Positions 26,389 through 37,859 of a stretch of 64,000 nt of DNA are shown here, piece by piece (within the stretch, counting starts at the first letter, position 1; each line of letters begins with the position of its first letter). A program made the position numbers and the translations under genes. Source of the stretch: Epiperipatus broadwayi (lineage: Eukaryota > Onychophora > Udeonychophora > Euonychophora > Peripatidae); NCBI GenBank assembly GCA_028023455.1, contig JAQFVV010012574.1, positions 357,501-421,500 of the forward strand, given 5' to 3'. The notes under the pieces were generated by a model, which was not told where the DNA came from, did no database searches, and saw only the letters and a list, made by a program, of their open reading frames with translations.

Positions 26389-26653
26389 TTCATACTTTGC
26401 AGTAGAAGAACTCCCGGTTCCTGGTGCCAATTCCCATGAAGTCTTTATTGGTCATACTTTTATGGAAGCCCAGTCTGTTGTTCTGGAGATGGCCTTAGCT
26501 GGGTCAATCCTGGTACTATTTTATTGTAGGACCCATATGATTCAGGCCTATAATAGTGCCATTCATAAATTAACAGTCACTTCATTTGAAATAAGAGAGA
26601 GGGTGACAAGTGTGTCTTTTCACCCTTCTCCTCAAAAATCAAGCTGGAACTAA
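26389..26653 (+). CDS. Candidate terminal exon or repeat-derived frame, unrecognised
   Basis: A TTTTAAAATTTTACAG acceptor-like site ends at 26388. An 87-codon open frame follows, beginning SYFAVEELPVPGANSHEVFI and ending before TAA at 26651. Codon composition is much less AT-biased than the flanks, and the sequence looks protein-like (HEVFIGHTFMEAQSVVLEMA; RERVTSVSFHPSPQ). RVTSVSFHP resembles a WD40 blade strand but the rest does not. Downstream is another 200 bp of raised GC, including the palindromes CTGCTTCGAAGCAG and AGCCC-CAA-GGGCT, and a polyadenylation-type AATAAA at 26874. I do not recognise the protein. It could equally be the 3' part of an unknown retroelement. No upstream exon was found. 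Confidence 0.25.
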
Positions 26654-27179
26654 CTTTGATTGGAAATTTTTTTCTTTATATACAAATCATCCAGATTCAC
26701 TGAACAATGGTTTCCTGTTCCAATGATTTTCATTAGGGTCTGAGCGTTGGTTGCTGCTTCTATTGGACATTCTGCTTCGAAGCAGGAAACAATCTTTAAT
26801 TTTTATCTTTATCTTTCATCTGACTTTTTAATTTTATAAGAGCCCCAAGGGCTAGTTTGCTTTTCATTTAATTAATAAAACAATCATTTCCATTTACTGC
26901 GATTACATATGAATCTTTTTTATTTATGTTACTTTTTAATAAAAATATTTTATCTTTAGATTTTTACTTTTTTTTTTTTTTTATAAAAAAGTACGTTCAA
27001 TTACTTTTTTTTTTTATTTAAAAAAAAATACTTTTAAAGTTTTCCATCTGTGCGACAATATATACGTTAAACAACTTTTTTTAATTTTGCCTTTTAGTTT
27101 TTAATAAATTTATTTTTATTTATGAACTTTTTATTTTAATTTAAATTAATGTAATGGCATATTATATACCATTACATCA

Positions 27180-27720
27180 TGAACTAAATTTTGTCCCACA
27201 CTAGTTCTTTTGACCCTTTTATCTAAAATCTTGCAATGTTGTCTTTCAATTTCTTCTGCAGTAAACTTTCCTTTATGAAATACTTCTAAACTATGCCTAA
27301 TTTTAACACCCTATTGTATTCTGTCATTATTCATATTTCCAACCAAAGCAATCAATTCTACCATTTTATTAAAATACCATTGAGAAATCTTTATAACATC
27401 CTTAAAAGGCACATCCAATTTGCCTCAGTAAAGACATTCTAAAAAAATTATAATTGTTCATTTGATTCACATATCCAATTCAATGAAGGTATGATTTTAC
27501 AGTAGTAGTTTTATTAGGATTTCATCCAGTTAGCTGAAAAGCATATCTTTTGTCTTATGATCTAGCCAATTATATTGTTTAAAATCTTACAAAACATAGT
27601 TGAATAAAATTTTTCTAATGATTTTACATTTCAATGATAGAAAATTTAAGTGTCACTTCCATATAGTAAATTGGGAAAAAAATAGTTCTGTTCACAACTA
27701 ATTTGGTATTAATAGTTATC
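27180..27720 (-). pseudogene. Possible retroelement coding relic
   Basis: On the minus strand, broken frames give protein-like pieces: FPNLLYGSDT near 27670, then KMVELIALVGNMNNDRIQ and VKIRHSLEVFHKGKFTAEEI towards 27230. LLYGSDT recalls the LLYGSE(T)W motif after LINE reverse transcriptases. The remainder has no family I can name. Stops and frameshifts are numerous. Confidence 0.35.
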
Positions 27721-27739
27721 TCACTATAATGAAATAACC

Positions 27740-29275
27740 TGTCTTTAAACTTATTATATAGTAATATATCATAATCTGTATTCTACTTCAAAATTAAAAT
27801 TCTGATATATTAAAATAATTAGAGCAAATGTATTTTGTATATTGTGATCAATAAAAATATAATAATATTAATACATTTCTTGATTATTTAGCTTACATAA
27901 GATATGATACGACAAGATCAGCTCTCTGTTTTAATGCCACCTATAGTAAGCTTAATTTAATCAGTGAGTACCAGATGATCAAGCATTTATATTTTTGTTC
28001 TCAGAACAGTTTATTTTTCTTTTCTATCACATAATATGTAAATTAAAAAATTAAGTAATATAACAATATTAATATTCATAGTGAAAGAAAAAAAAAGTTA
28101 TTTATGGATAGAAAAACCTTGGGGTAGAAGTTATTAAAATATAAGGGTCAGTTGTAAAATATACTGAAGAAGGGTCACCAGGATTCAAAGACTTCAAAGT
28201 TTGTGTTAAATTTTAAACTTTTATTTTGAATAGTAAAAAAGAATTAAAGGTATGTATTAAATGCATAACTAGATTTCTTTTGGGTTTGAACCACAAGTCA
28301 TCAATGATAAAGGCAAAGTCCACAAACCAGTCTGATGATGAGAAGTTAAATGCATTTACCATACAATGTAATTACTATATGACCATTTCTTTTTTCTTTT
28401 TTGAAATGTTCATAAATGCAAACAAAGTAATAATATGGTCAATAAAGTTTATTTAAAAATTTTGTGATATAGATTTTTTTTTCCAACCTAAAAAAGTATT
28501 TTTTTTTTTTAATGGTTGCCATTTCATAGAAAAATATAAAAAATAAATCAGCATAATACAATGGGGTAGGTGGAAAAAATATGTTTTCAAGAATTAAATG
28601 AATTGCCTTGTTGTACAGCAGTTCTTTCCCCTTCCCTTCTCCTGTACTCACACATTCACCAATCTTCACAAGAAAAACTCCAATTTCTTGAGCACATTAT
28701 TTTGTTTACATGCACAAACATCTCTGTGATAAGAAAACGAAATAAAAATAAAAATATTGAATATGTGGTAATTATGCAGTATATCTAACAGTTATATACA
28801 ATATTTTTTAATTAGCTGTATTTTCAGTGAATTTAAAAAAATGCAAATTTGAATTTATTAATTTTATATGATAATCATCATATTAATATTACACAATTTA
28901 CTTGCATCCAATCTCATATCATACCTCTCTTTCAATTCATCACTGCAGTACTTTCATCAAAACTACATCATTCTATTTTTCTTTGTTAATATTTTTTGTT
29001 GACATCTTAATATTTATTTTTTAAAAATTAAATTATATTTTAGCAGAGCTATTGATATTAGATATGTAAATTATATAGCTTCACTATTATACAAGAACAG
29101 TGTAAAAATTCAATGGATATTGAGCAACTACTAAATTGTGCTTATTTTTTATTTATTTTAATTTTATAATAAAAATATATCAATTAATTTAAACTAAAAT
29201 AATATATATACTAATTGTTTCATTTATTTAAATTGTTTTAATTCTTTGATTTTTAAAAAATTGGATTAAAACATG
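27740..29275. other. AT-rich stretch with no feature recognised
   Basis: Overlapping short frames on both strands at 28226-28788 are AT-driven and mutually exclusive. No motif is visible. Confidence 0.45.
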
Positions 29276-29281
29276 TGTCAA

Positions 29282-29353
29282 GCGTTGGTGGCCTAGCGGT
29301 TAGCATAGCTGCCTTCCAAGCAGCTGATCCGGGTTCGCTTCCAGGTCAATGCT
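29282..29353 (+). repeat. tRNA-Gly(TCC)-like SINE head, copy B
   Basis: The 72 nt fold as a tRNA: acceptor GCGTTGG pairs with TCAATGC (G-T wobbles allowed), and the anticodon arm GCTGC-CTTCCAA-GCAGC gives anticodon TCC. The sequence aligns without gaps to animal tRNA-Gly(TCC) as I recall it. The T-loop reads TTCGCTT instead of TTCGATT and the T-stem has one mismatch. The same TTCGCTT loop occurs in copies C and D, and the TGTCAAGC prefix is shared with copy C. A (TA)n tract follows at about 29367-29382. I therefore call it a SINE or tRNA pseudogene rather than a working gene. Confidence 0.7.
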
Positions 29354-29559
29354 TTGACATATAAAATATATATATATATATAAGTCTGGAAATTATTACA
29401 AAAAATAAATGAAGTAATGATAGTGCGAAAGTAGTTCATGCCATTATGATATGCTGTATTAATCAGAGGCTGAATAATAGATACTTTATATTTATAAAAG
29501 GGCAGAAACTGTTAATTAAATAATATTTATAATTTCAATAAGCTTGAAGAATCTCATAG

Positions 29560-31430
29560 GGCCGGATAGCACATTTGTTTACCATACTAAGTGGGCCAAA
29601 TGAAGTTCTTTTCTTTCAGATAGATCGCCCATAGCTAACCTAGTTAACCATCCAACATTGGTCGGTCAATGGGTATCTACCATTAGGTAAAGAATAAAAC
29701 AAAAATGAAAAACTGTTTAAATCATTACTACAAGCCTGGTGAACACTGCTTTCTATACCATTATTCTTTTCTGAGAAATTGTTTAAGAGGCCTTTGCCTT
29801 ATAATGGATTAAAAACTCTGTCAATATTTTACACATATTTTAAATTTACGTATTTATATACCTATATGGCATGGTAAAAAAAAAATGTTAAAAAGAAGTA
29901 ATTCTACTCCCCCCCCCCAACTCCCAGATCCATGAACATTTAATTATTAGACTATATAAAAACTGAAAACCAACATTTTTTTTTTTTTAATTTTTGACCC
30001 CCAAAATCTTGCAATCTTATAAAAAGATATGGTTTAGCTAGTAATAGAGAGTAGAATAATCTATGTACTGAGCATGTCTGTTGGTCATTACTGAGTCAGT
30101 GCTCCAGGGGTCAAAAACAGGTTACCCATGGCTAGATTACTTTTTAATATGCTGGAAAAACTTCCTTCAGAATTCAGATCTGGGTTAGTGGGTGAATTAA
30201 CTATGTCACAATATTAAGACGGTACTGTACAATTGCCTGATAAAAAGGATTTGCATTAACACAGAAGCTGAGGACGGGAACTAAAAAAATAAAATAAAAA
30301 CGAACATATATAATAATCCGTTTACATACTGTAAAGTTTTTTGTCTTTAGGCGAGACAGATGGAATATTAATTCATCAAAGCTAATAGTCATAAGTTATC
30401 ATCTTTTTAAAATCCATAATGTAAAATATAGAAGGTTTAAAATTATATACGCACATCAAACATATACCTTATATTTATAAAATTTAGTTTAATTTTAAGA
30501 AACATTTTAAGAAAGGCATTGATCTTGTATCGGAAAAATATACATCACTGCAAAAACGTACAGGCATAGGAAAATTGATACATAATGTAAATGTGAAGTA
30601 ATGATAAATGCTAATAACAAAACATGCAAGACTATATATTGACTAAAACGGTTTAATTAAAAAAATATAAAGAGGATTTAAGAAGAGAAAATATAATTAT
30701 GTGAGCACTAGTAAAACAAATGGAATCTGCTCAATTCTAGGGACCATTAATACTTTTCTTTTATACTCCATAACAATGACATTGACTAGAAGTATAAGTT
30801 CTGAATCATGTTAACCATATTGCTGATCTTGATCATTTCTTTGCAAATATCAGAATTAATTCAAACGTCGCCAACTAAATAAGCCTTATATTATTAATTC
30901 CACATTTGCCTGATATAATCATGATTTGGGATTCGAATCAGGGCCAAATAAATTTAAAAAAATTTTTTCAGCTAATTATTAGGATTAGGATATTCTTTCA
31001 GGGGTTCATCTCATAGATAATATAGATAATTCTTATATAACAGTAAACAGATGGATAACTATTATTAAATAGAGGACAAAATCCAGATTGGTATCAAATG
31101 AAATTAATATTGATTTTAAAAATGACTGTGATATGATGAGGCCTTCACTACTGGTTGATGACCTCATATTTATTTTCAACTTTAATAATTAAATAAAAAG
31201 TGATTAGCACTAGATATTTGACTAATAGCAAAACCCTAGACAAACTCTAAAGTCTTATGCAATTTGTTATTACTGCTACTGACTAATATTTTGAAGGAAA
31301 AAAATATTAAGTGTGAAAAAAACATACTGAGAAATCTTTCAAATAACTGTGACTAGTAAGTGTAAAAATTGGCCAATAAATTATAATGCAATTAGTGCTT
31401 AGTAAAATTTTGAGCTATACTCTTATAAAA
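29560..31430. other. Mostly unassigned; weak SINE-like and inverted words
   Basis: 29560-29690 is more GC-rich and may be a diverged relative of the 23655 element. TTTTTGACCCCC at about 29989 and GGGGTCAAAAAC at about 30107 are inverted. A C9 run lies near 29911. Nothing else is supported. Confidence 0.3.
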
Positions 31431-31434
31431 TCTT

Positions 31435-32425
31435 AAATATATAAATTTATTAAGTGCTAGCAGATGATCTGATAATAACATGCAAGGCTAAACCTTTGAC
31501 AGAAGTGCCTTAAAATGCTTATAAATGACAGTCAATCAGATGTAATAATGACTGCACGTGGAACTCTCAGAAAAAGATATGACCCACCTTTTTCTATACT
31601 TAAATTTATATATAAATAAGTCAGACTCAAGCATTCCAAACTAAGAGCGCAAAGCTTAAAACATCTTCACATTTAATTCATTAAATATTATATATAAATA
31701 AACAATGTGAAATCTTTCAATTTACAATGAAGCAATTTTTAAATCTAATGAAATGATAGTAACAAATGTAAATATATAAATTTATTAAGCACTAGCAGAT
31801 GATCTAATAATAATGTGCAAGGCTAAAACCTTTGACAGAAGCACCTTAAAATGCTTATGTGACAGGCAATTAGATGTAATAATGACTGCATGTGGAACTC
31901 TCAATTTAAGGACACAAGCCAGAAACGAGAAAAAGATTGGATCCACCTTCTTCTATACTTAAATTTATATATAAATAAGTCAGACTGAAGCATTCTGAAC
32001 TAAGAGTGCAAAGCTTAAAACATCTTCACATTTACATCTGATTGACTGTCACATAAGCATTTTAAGGCGCTTCTGCTAGTGCTTAATAAATTTATATATT
32101 TACATTTGTTACTATCATTTCATTAGATTTAAAAATTGCTTCGTTGTAAACCGAAATATTTTGCATTGTTTATTTATATATAATATTTAGTGAATTAAAT
32201 GTGAGATGTTTTAAGCTTAGCACTCTTTGTTCAGAATGCTTGAGTATGACTTATTTATATATAAATTTAAGTATAGAAGAAGATGAGTCCCATCTTTTTC
32301 TCATTTCTGGCTTGTGTTCTTGAATTGAGAGTTCCACATGCAGACATTATTACATCTGATTGGCTGTCACATAAGAATTTTAAGGCTTTTCTGTCAAAGG
32401 TTTTGGCCTTGCACATTATTAAAAT
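31435..32425. repeat. 335-bp repeat family: direct pair plus inverted copy
   Basis: AAATATATAAATTTATTAAG starts units at 31435 and 31770 (335 bp apart) in direct orientation. From about 32036 the same sequence returns inverted: ATTTTAAGGCGCTTCTGCTA, CACTCTTTGTTCAGAATGC, GAGTTCCACATGC and CATCTGATTGGCTGTCACAT. The second unit and the inverted copy form a foldback about 650 bp long. Landmarks in each unit are TCAGACT-AAGCATTC, GCAAAGCTTAAAACATCTTC and AATAATGACTGCA. A diverged copy lies at 12175-12460. There is no protein and no clear terminal motif, so the class is unknown. Confidence 0.85.
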
Positions 32426-32429
32426 ATTA

Positions 32430-33985
32430 AAACATTTATTAAAATACAATTTTCAATATATTAACCTTTTATCATGTCATCACACTGTTAACCAATGAGA
32501 TATCACATGATCTTTCTCATTTTTCAGTTCTAGTCAATGAGTAATGTGTCTAAGGTTATTAAAAGGTTCAGGTCACCATAATTTATAGAAACTGAACTAA
32601 ATTCAGATCTACATAACTAAGCAAGCAAATTGTTTTGAATTGAACAAATTTACAGATTTTTCAATTTCAGCTGATAGTTTGAAAGTATAACAAAAAAATA
32701 AAAAGAGACTGCTAAAAAAAAGGATGTATTAAATCCAAAGAGTCCAAGTGCACTATTCAAAAACCATAAGCTAGAAACTAGTCTGGAATCATTTGGATAG
32801 TATTGTATTGGATAAGTATTTATTGAGCATTGCCATTTGGAATCTATCAATTGCTAAAGCTTACACAAAGTGGAAAAACATAATGAAATTAGAAGAAAGT
32901 TGATAATAAATTCTTAACAGAGAACACTGTTTGTCATTGCAAAGCATCAATATCAGTTACCATAAAATATATGTTTTATTGATTTAAAAAAGAATTAAAT
33001 AGAATCAATAGAATCAAGATTTAGCATTAAAGATGTTGATGTAATCAAAAATGTATTAACTTGATTAATATAAATAATTTATATTGGAATCTAGTTATCA
33101 ATAGCATCTGTAAAGGTTTTGGATCGGGCAATGAAAAAAGTTATTAGAAAAATGAAAACATATTCTACTAATTATTGTATAAAGCAATAGATTACCTGAC
33201 TTACCTGCATCTACACACTAACTGCATTAAGGTTAATAATCTAGTTACTAAGATATGGAAAATGATAATACAATAAATATCAAAAGACAAAAGTAATAAG
33301 ATATAACAACTATAATTTTATGCAATCCAAAATTAGTAGTTAGAATATTGATGAGGATTTTTCTATGGGAAAAACTCCATTATATATAATTAGAGGCAGC
33401 AAAAGATAAAAAAGAAATAAACAAAATTAAAAAAGTGTTTATTAAATTTAAAACAAAATTGCAGATTAATAAAAATATATGGATGTAAAACTTGCAACAT
33501 AAATAATTAGCTTACTTAGGCAATATTAAATATTTAACAACAAATTTCTTTGTGATATTTTGATTAAGTAATAACCTAAAGTAATATTTTATAATATAAT
33601 GTTATGAAAAAAATCTATATAAAAATCTATACAACTAGAGATTACACAAATAAGATTGTAGTAGAAGAATGATATATTATGAAAATATTAAATGAATGCT
33701 AATGGAAACTGAGAATAACTTGGACAAAAATTATAAATAAAAATGGATATAGATGAAACAGACAACCTTAATGAACAGGTTGAAAATTAACATGATTGTC
33801 ATATGATGCCCAAATAATTTTGGCAAACCTATCTCCTCCACCCAAATAAAACTGATAGTTTGAAATGATTTTATATAGGTGACAAATTTCATTTAGATAA
33901 TAAAATGTATTAATTGTTTGCTGAAAATGTTATCTTTATTATTAAATTGTTTTTTATTTTGCCAAACAACTAATACATACAAATA
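32430..33985. other. AT-rich stretch with no feature recognised
   Basis: No repeats shared with other parts of the window and no convincing frame. Confidence 0.5.
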
Positions 33986-33997
33986 AATTTAATTATA

Positions 33998-34205
33998 GGG
34001 GATTTGAACCCAGACTTTCAAGCTCCCTCCAACTATCCCCTCATACAACCATACACATGTGAAAAAGATAAATAATTTCCAATACGTGATTACATGCTGA
34101 ACCAGCACTCATCAGTTGGTCATGTGTAGTGGTTGTATGAGATAGAGTGGATAGTTGAAGGGAACTTGAAAGTCTGAGTTCAAATCTCCTATAATTACAT
34201 CTAAA
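33998..34205. repeat. Foldback element, hammerhead family, short copy 2
   Basis: GGGGATTTGAACCCAGACTT at 33998 pairs with AAGTCTGAGTTCAAATCTCC at about 34170. The two arms meet near 34120 and the central part present in copies 1 and 4 is missing. The left arm contains a nearly intact hammerhead on the minus strand. Confidence 0.85.
34077..34125 (-). ncRNA. Hammerhead ribozyme motif, one core change
   Basis: The minus strand reads GACCAA, core CTGATGA (complement of 34110-34116), stem II GTGCTG-GTT-CAGCAT, then GTAA where GAAA is required, then TATTGG pairing with CCAA. The single A13 change in GAAA should prevent cleavage. Confidence 0.65.
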
Positions 34206-34234
34206 CTCCAGGTATATAAATTATACTTGTAGTC

Positions 34235-34690
34235 AAATATTAGTTTCAGCCTGCATCCTGCCCATCTCTCTTCTATGTATTTAAATAGACATGGTCCTAT
34301 GAAAGAGAGGCCAGAGTGCTTAAAGTCAACATGGGCATGACAATAATATTGACATCAACAATGGATTTGAGCATTCATCATCAGATTTTTAATGGTATGG
34401 CTGACTGAAGAGTGAAGTAGATTGAAACTTGTCCATTAAAGTTTGAAGATTTGCTATCTTATTATAAACAGGGCACTAATTATATATGTGTGTAGGAGAT
34501 GATGATTTAATTGATGAGTGTTGTTTCAGCATGAAATACATGTATTAGAGATCATTTATCTATTTCACATATGGATGGTCATGTGTATTGAGTGTATGGG
34601 ATAGAGTGAAGAGAGCTTGAAAGTTTGTGTTAAAATTCCCCATAATTATAAGTAAATTCCAAGTATATAAATTATACTTCTATTCAAATA
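34235..34690 (+). repeat. Hammerhead-family repeat, right-half copy
   Basis: It starts with GCCTGCATCCTGCCCATC, as the right-half copy at 41528 does (GCCTATATTCTGCCCATC). It continues through TGACAATAATATTGACATC, TTGTCCATTAAAGTTTGAAG and GAAAGTTTGTGTTAAAATTCC. It follows short copy 2 directly, the same arrangement as at 41490-41970, so the family forms tandem as well as inverted units. Confidence 0.8.
34499..34553 (+). ncRNA. Hammerhead ribozyme motif, C3 changed
   Basis: TTGATGA (34511-34517; consensus CTGATGA) is followed by stem II GTGTTG-TTT-CAGCAT, GAAA and a short palindromic stem III ending in UA. The strand TTAGAGATCA pairs with TGATTTAA upstream. Only C3 departs from the core. Confidence 0.6.
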
Positions 34691-34749
34691 AACATTTACT
34701 AAATTATGATTATTTTCTTTTATATTTGTTTTATCTGAATTGTATACAT

Positions 34750-35690
34750 GACTATATTATATTTAAACTTTCAAATATATTCAATTACTAATAATAGCAC
34801 ACAGGTTAATACATAATATAGAAATAAAACAAACTAACTTCTTCTTTAAAACTTGTTTTTTATATGACTATAATCACGAATTTAAAAAAATCAGTTTCCA
34901 TTATTTTATATAGTCTTTTTCAAGGCACACTAAAATAAAATAAAATATATATATATAACAAATAACACATATTCCAAAAAAATAAAAAAAAATAAAAAAT
35001 TACAAAAAATATTCATAAACAAAAATTTACCTTATCTCACTCCCCTTTCCTATTACCAACAATCACAACTTAAACACAAACAATTTCCTTTTTTTTTTTT
35101 TTTTTTATAAATCTATATATATCCTTTAAAACATTTAATTAAAAACTTATTATTTTCTTTTCTGTTTTTCTATTAACATCCTATTTAATTCTGGTTTTAT
35201 TTCACTAATGTATACTCTTTCTTTTATCATCCTTTCATTATATGACTTAATACATTCCAAAGACTTTATATCAAAATCCCAATGCTTAAATTTATTCAAG
35301 TGAATGTAAACAGCAGAATTTTTATCACCTAAATGCTGTTTTAATCTAGTTTTTAATTTATTCTTATAATGTTTCAAGTGATATTATTCTCTCTTCTTTA
35401 GATATTGTTGACCTTACCAGTGGCAGTAATAGTATGGGAATTGAACCTGGATCTTTATATTTATGAATACTAAGTTTAAGATGATGCTTTCATTAATTAG
35501 GCTACTCTACAAAAATGGTTTGATTCCATGTTAGTATTGATGCTTGACAAGCAAGCAATACCCGAAGAAGAGAATAATGCCACTCAAAACATTGTGTTAT
35601 TTACTAAATTGTGTGCTATTACTTACAGTTATATGTATTTGAAAAGTTTAAATAAAGTTTGAATTTCTCAAGATATGTACATATTATGTA
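34750..35690 (-). mobile_element. Short Penelope-like element with inverted flanks
   Basis: The left flank TATTTAAACTTTCAAATATA...ACTAATAATAGCACAC (34757-34800) is the inverse of the right flank GTGTGCTATTACTTACAGTT...TGAAAAGTTTAAATAAAG (35607-35658). These behave as inverted pseudo-LTRs. Between them, on the minus strand, lies the end of a PLE GIY-YIG endonuclease. The right flank contains CCCGAAGAAGAGAATAATGC and CATTGTG, homologous to the hammerhead-like part of the 45.1-45.6 kb palindrome. The element is about 0.9 kb, so most of the reverse transcriptase is deleted. Confidence 0.75.
35150..35377 (-). pseudogene. PLE GIY-YIG endonuclease, carboxy-terminal part
   Basis: The 75-codon frame reads TRLKQHLGDKNSAVYIHLNK, then HWDFDIKSLECIKSYNER and MIKERVYISEIKPELNRM. 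It follows the pattern (L)KTRLK-H...NSAVY-HL...H-FD-D-KILE...R---E--YI---KPELNR found in the endonuclease domain of Penelope-like elements. The R-H...E motifs are present, but the GIY and YIG residues upstream are lost, so the protein cannot be functional. No stop interrupts this stretch, which makes it the best preserved protein segment in the window. Confidence 0.75.
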
Positions 35691-36069
35691 TTTATAATGA
35701 TTTAATGAATCATTAATATATGATATAATTCTAAATATAGGTGTTTGTAAGTTCTAGAAAAATTGTTATAAAAGGTAGTATAAGGTAAATTATCATCAAT
35801 AGTGATCACCGATTATACTTTAAATTTCTGAACTTATCTTTTGAAATAACATGTACTTTTGAGGTTAATTATCTTATTAATTGTGCTGTTGTTAATTCAG
35901 ATGTATTATTTGATAATATCAACTTGACATGGGTTCATGAGTGTTATATAATGGACATTTCTTCAAAATAATTATATATACAAATACATTTCACTTGATG
36001 GTATTTCTTTTAAAATATATATACATTTACATAATATTTAAATACAAGTATATTATTTATATTGAACTT

Positions 36070-36300
36070 AATATAATTTAGAAGGGATTTGAACACAAGA
36101 CTTTCAACTTCGCTACAGCTATCCACTCTACCTTTAACAACTGATACACATGACCACATACAGGTGAAAAAGATAAATGATCTACAATATATGTATATGT
36201 ATATTGGAGATAATTTATCTAAGGTAGGGTGGATAGCTGTAGGGAGTTTGAAAGTCTGAGGTCAAATCTCTTCTAAAATTCATCTATAGAGTGAGGATTT
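36070..36300. repeat. Foldback element, hammerhead family, short copy 3
   Basis: AATTTAGAAGGGATTTGAAC at 36075 pairs with GTCAAATCTCTTCTAAAATT at 36271, and ACTTTCAACTTCGCTACAGC pairs with GCTGTAGGGAGTTTGAAAGT. The hammerhead core is deleted; only the stem III and stem I remnants around TATATTGGAGATAATTTATC (about 36200) survive. Confidence 0.85.
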
Positions 36301-36589
36301 TTTTTCCCATTTTTTAATAGCACATTCATTACACTGATGAAAATCATGACATCATCAAAATGATGACATCATCATAGTAACAGCCATTTCCCCCTAACCA
36401 TTATTTTTTAATGTAAAGTACTTTTCTGAAGAACACTATTTTATAACTTCACAAGTGTCTAGTCATTTGATTATTTTCATTTATTATTTGACAAAACTAT
36501 CTACTAAATGTTTAAATGATGAAGATATATCAAATGATTAAAAAAATTCAGAGTAATATTGATATTTAAGAAAGGTGATAAAAACTTCT

Positions 36590-37850
36590 ATTTAAAAATA
36601 GTGATAAAAATATTACAAATTACAGATCTTCTATAAATTCTACACATAATCTTTACCAAGATGATTCCAACTCATCAACAGTGAACTTTGAATTTTAACC
36701 AATTTCAAAAATAAATCAGATTTAACCATAGTTTTAGCACAGTGGATCACTTCCAAAATATTCAAAGAAGTTATAGACAAGACCAAGAAATTTGAATTGT
36801 CATTACACTTTAGACTTGTAAATTATGAAAAGACATTTAATTCTATGAGTATTTCCACAGTGATCAAAGCTTTAATCATCAAGATATACATTCGGAATAT
36901 TGTTATATTATGAAGAATATTTATCAAAGTTCAACTACAGTGATTAGATTATGCTATGACATCAAAAACATTAACATTGATAAAAGTTTATGACAAAGTG
37001 ATTCTAATATCTAAAACATTTTATCACAGTTTCTAAGAAGTATTTTGTGGATTAAAATGGGAAAAAAACATAGAAATACATGGTTTCTATTTAAGTCCAT
37101 AAGATTTTGCAGATGATGTAGTTATTTTTGCAAATAATGCTTTAGAGCTTCAAAAAATGTCACAAGAGTTGTCAGATGAAAGTAAGAAAGTAGGATTAAA
37201 GGGAAATGTTAAAAATATTAAAGTAATGTTCAATGTATTTATTTAAAAAAAAATAAAGATTGGTAATGATGAATTAGAAGTTAACAATTACAAATATCTT
37301 GGTCAGATTATTACTACAGGTGGAACCAAAATGGATGAAATTAATCATAGAATTAAACTTATTTTGACTGCTTTTGGTAAAAATAACTTGTTATTAAAAG
37401 GAAATATGCCTATGTGTCTGAAAAGGAATTTTTTTATAAATAAATGTTTTATTAGTGTTTACTTTTGGATCTGAGATGTGAACACTTAACAGAAGAGCAA
37501 CACAGAGACCATTCAACAAAGTAGGAAGATATGCATGTTGGGAGTACAAAAAGAAATCAAATGCAAAATATTTGAATGAGAAACAAATAATTTATCACTG
37601 ACATACTTGAAAGAATTAAAAGATTTAAAGAAGGAATTAGGCTGGACATATTACTAGAAAATATTATAATAGCTGGATCTCAATATATTGCAAAAAATCT
37701 AGAAAGAAATTATATGTGAAGATAAATGGATGAAATAGAAAAATTTGTTGATGTGATGTTAAAAAGAGAAGTTATGGATTGAAGAAATTGAATGCAACTT
37801 GGATAATTTTATCTTGATGTGGATCAGTAATAATGATGAAAAAGGTAAAA
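36590..37850 (+). pseudogene. RTE-type LINE, reverse transcriptase to 3' end, decayed
   Basis: Fragments in shifting frames follow RTE order. There is an NYRS-like start of the fingers (about 36619), then YEKTFNSM (about 36827, the DYEKAFDS motif), RNIVI...IFIKVQLQ, and DFADDVVIFANNALELQKM at 37103-37160 carrying the catalytic FADD. NNYKYLGQIITTGGTKMDEI follows, then NHRIKLILTAFGKN (about 37346). The trailing part (37480-37850) matches the 16.5-17.1 kb copy. Stops and frameshifts are frequent and the endonuclease domain is absent. This is the longest RTE relic here. Confidence 0.85.
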
Positions 37851-37859
37851 AAGTGAATT

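Noticed and set aside
29282-29353. Functional tRNA-Gly gene
   Set aside because: The T-loop has C instead of the invariant A, the T-stem has a mismatch, and the sequence shares a prefix and loop with SINE copies.
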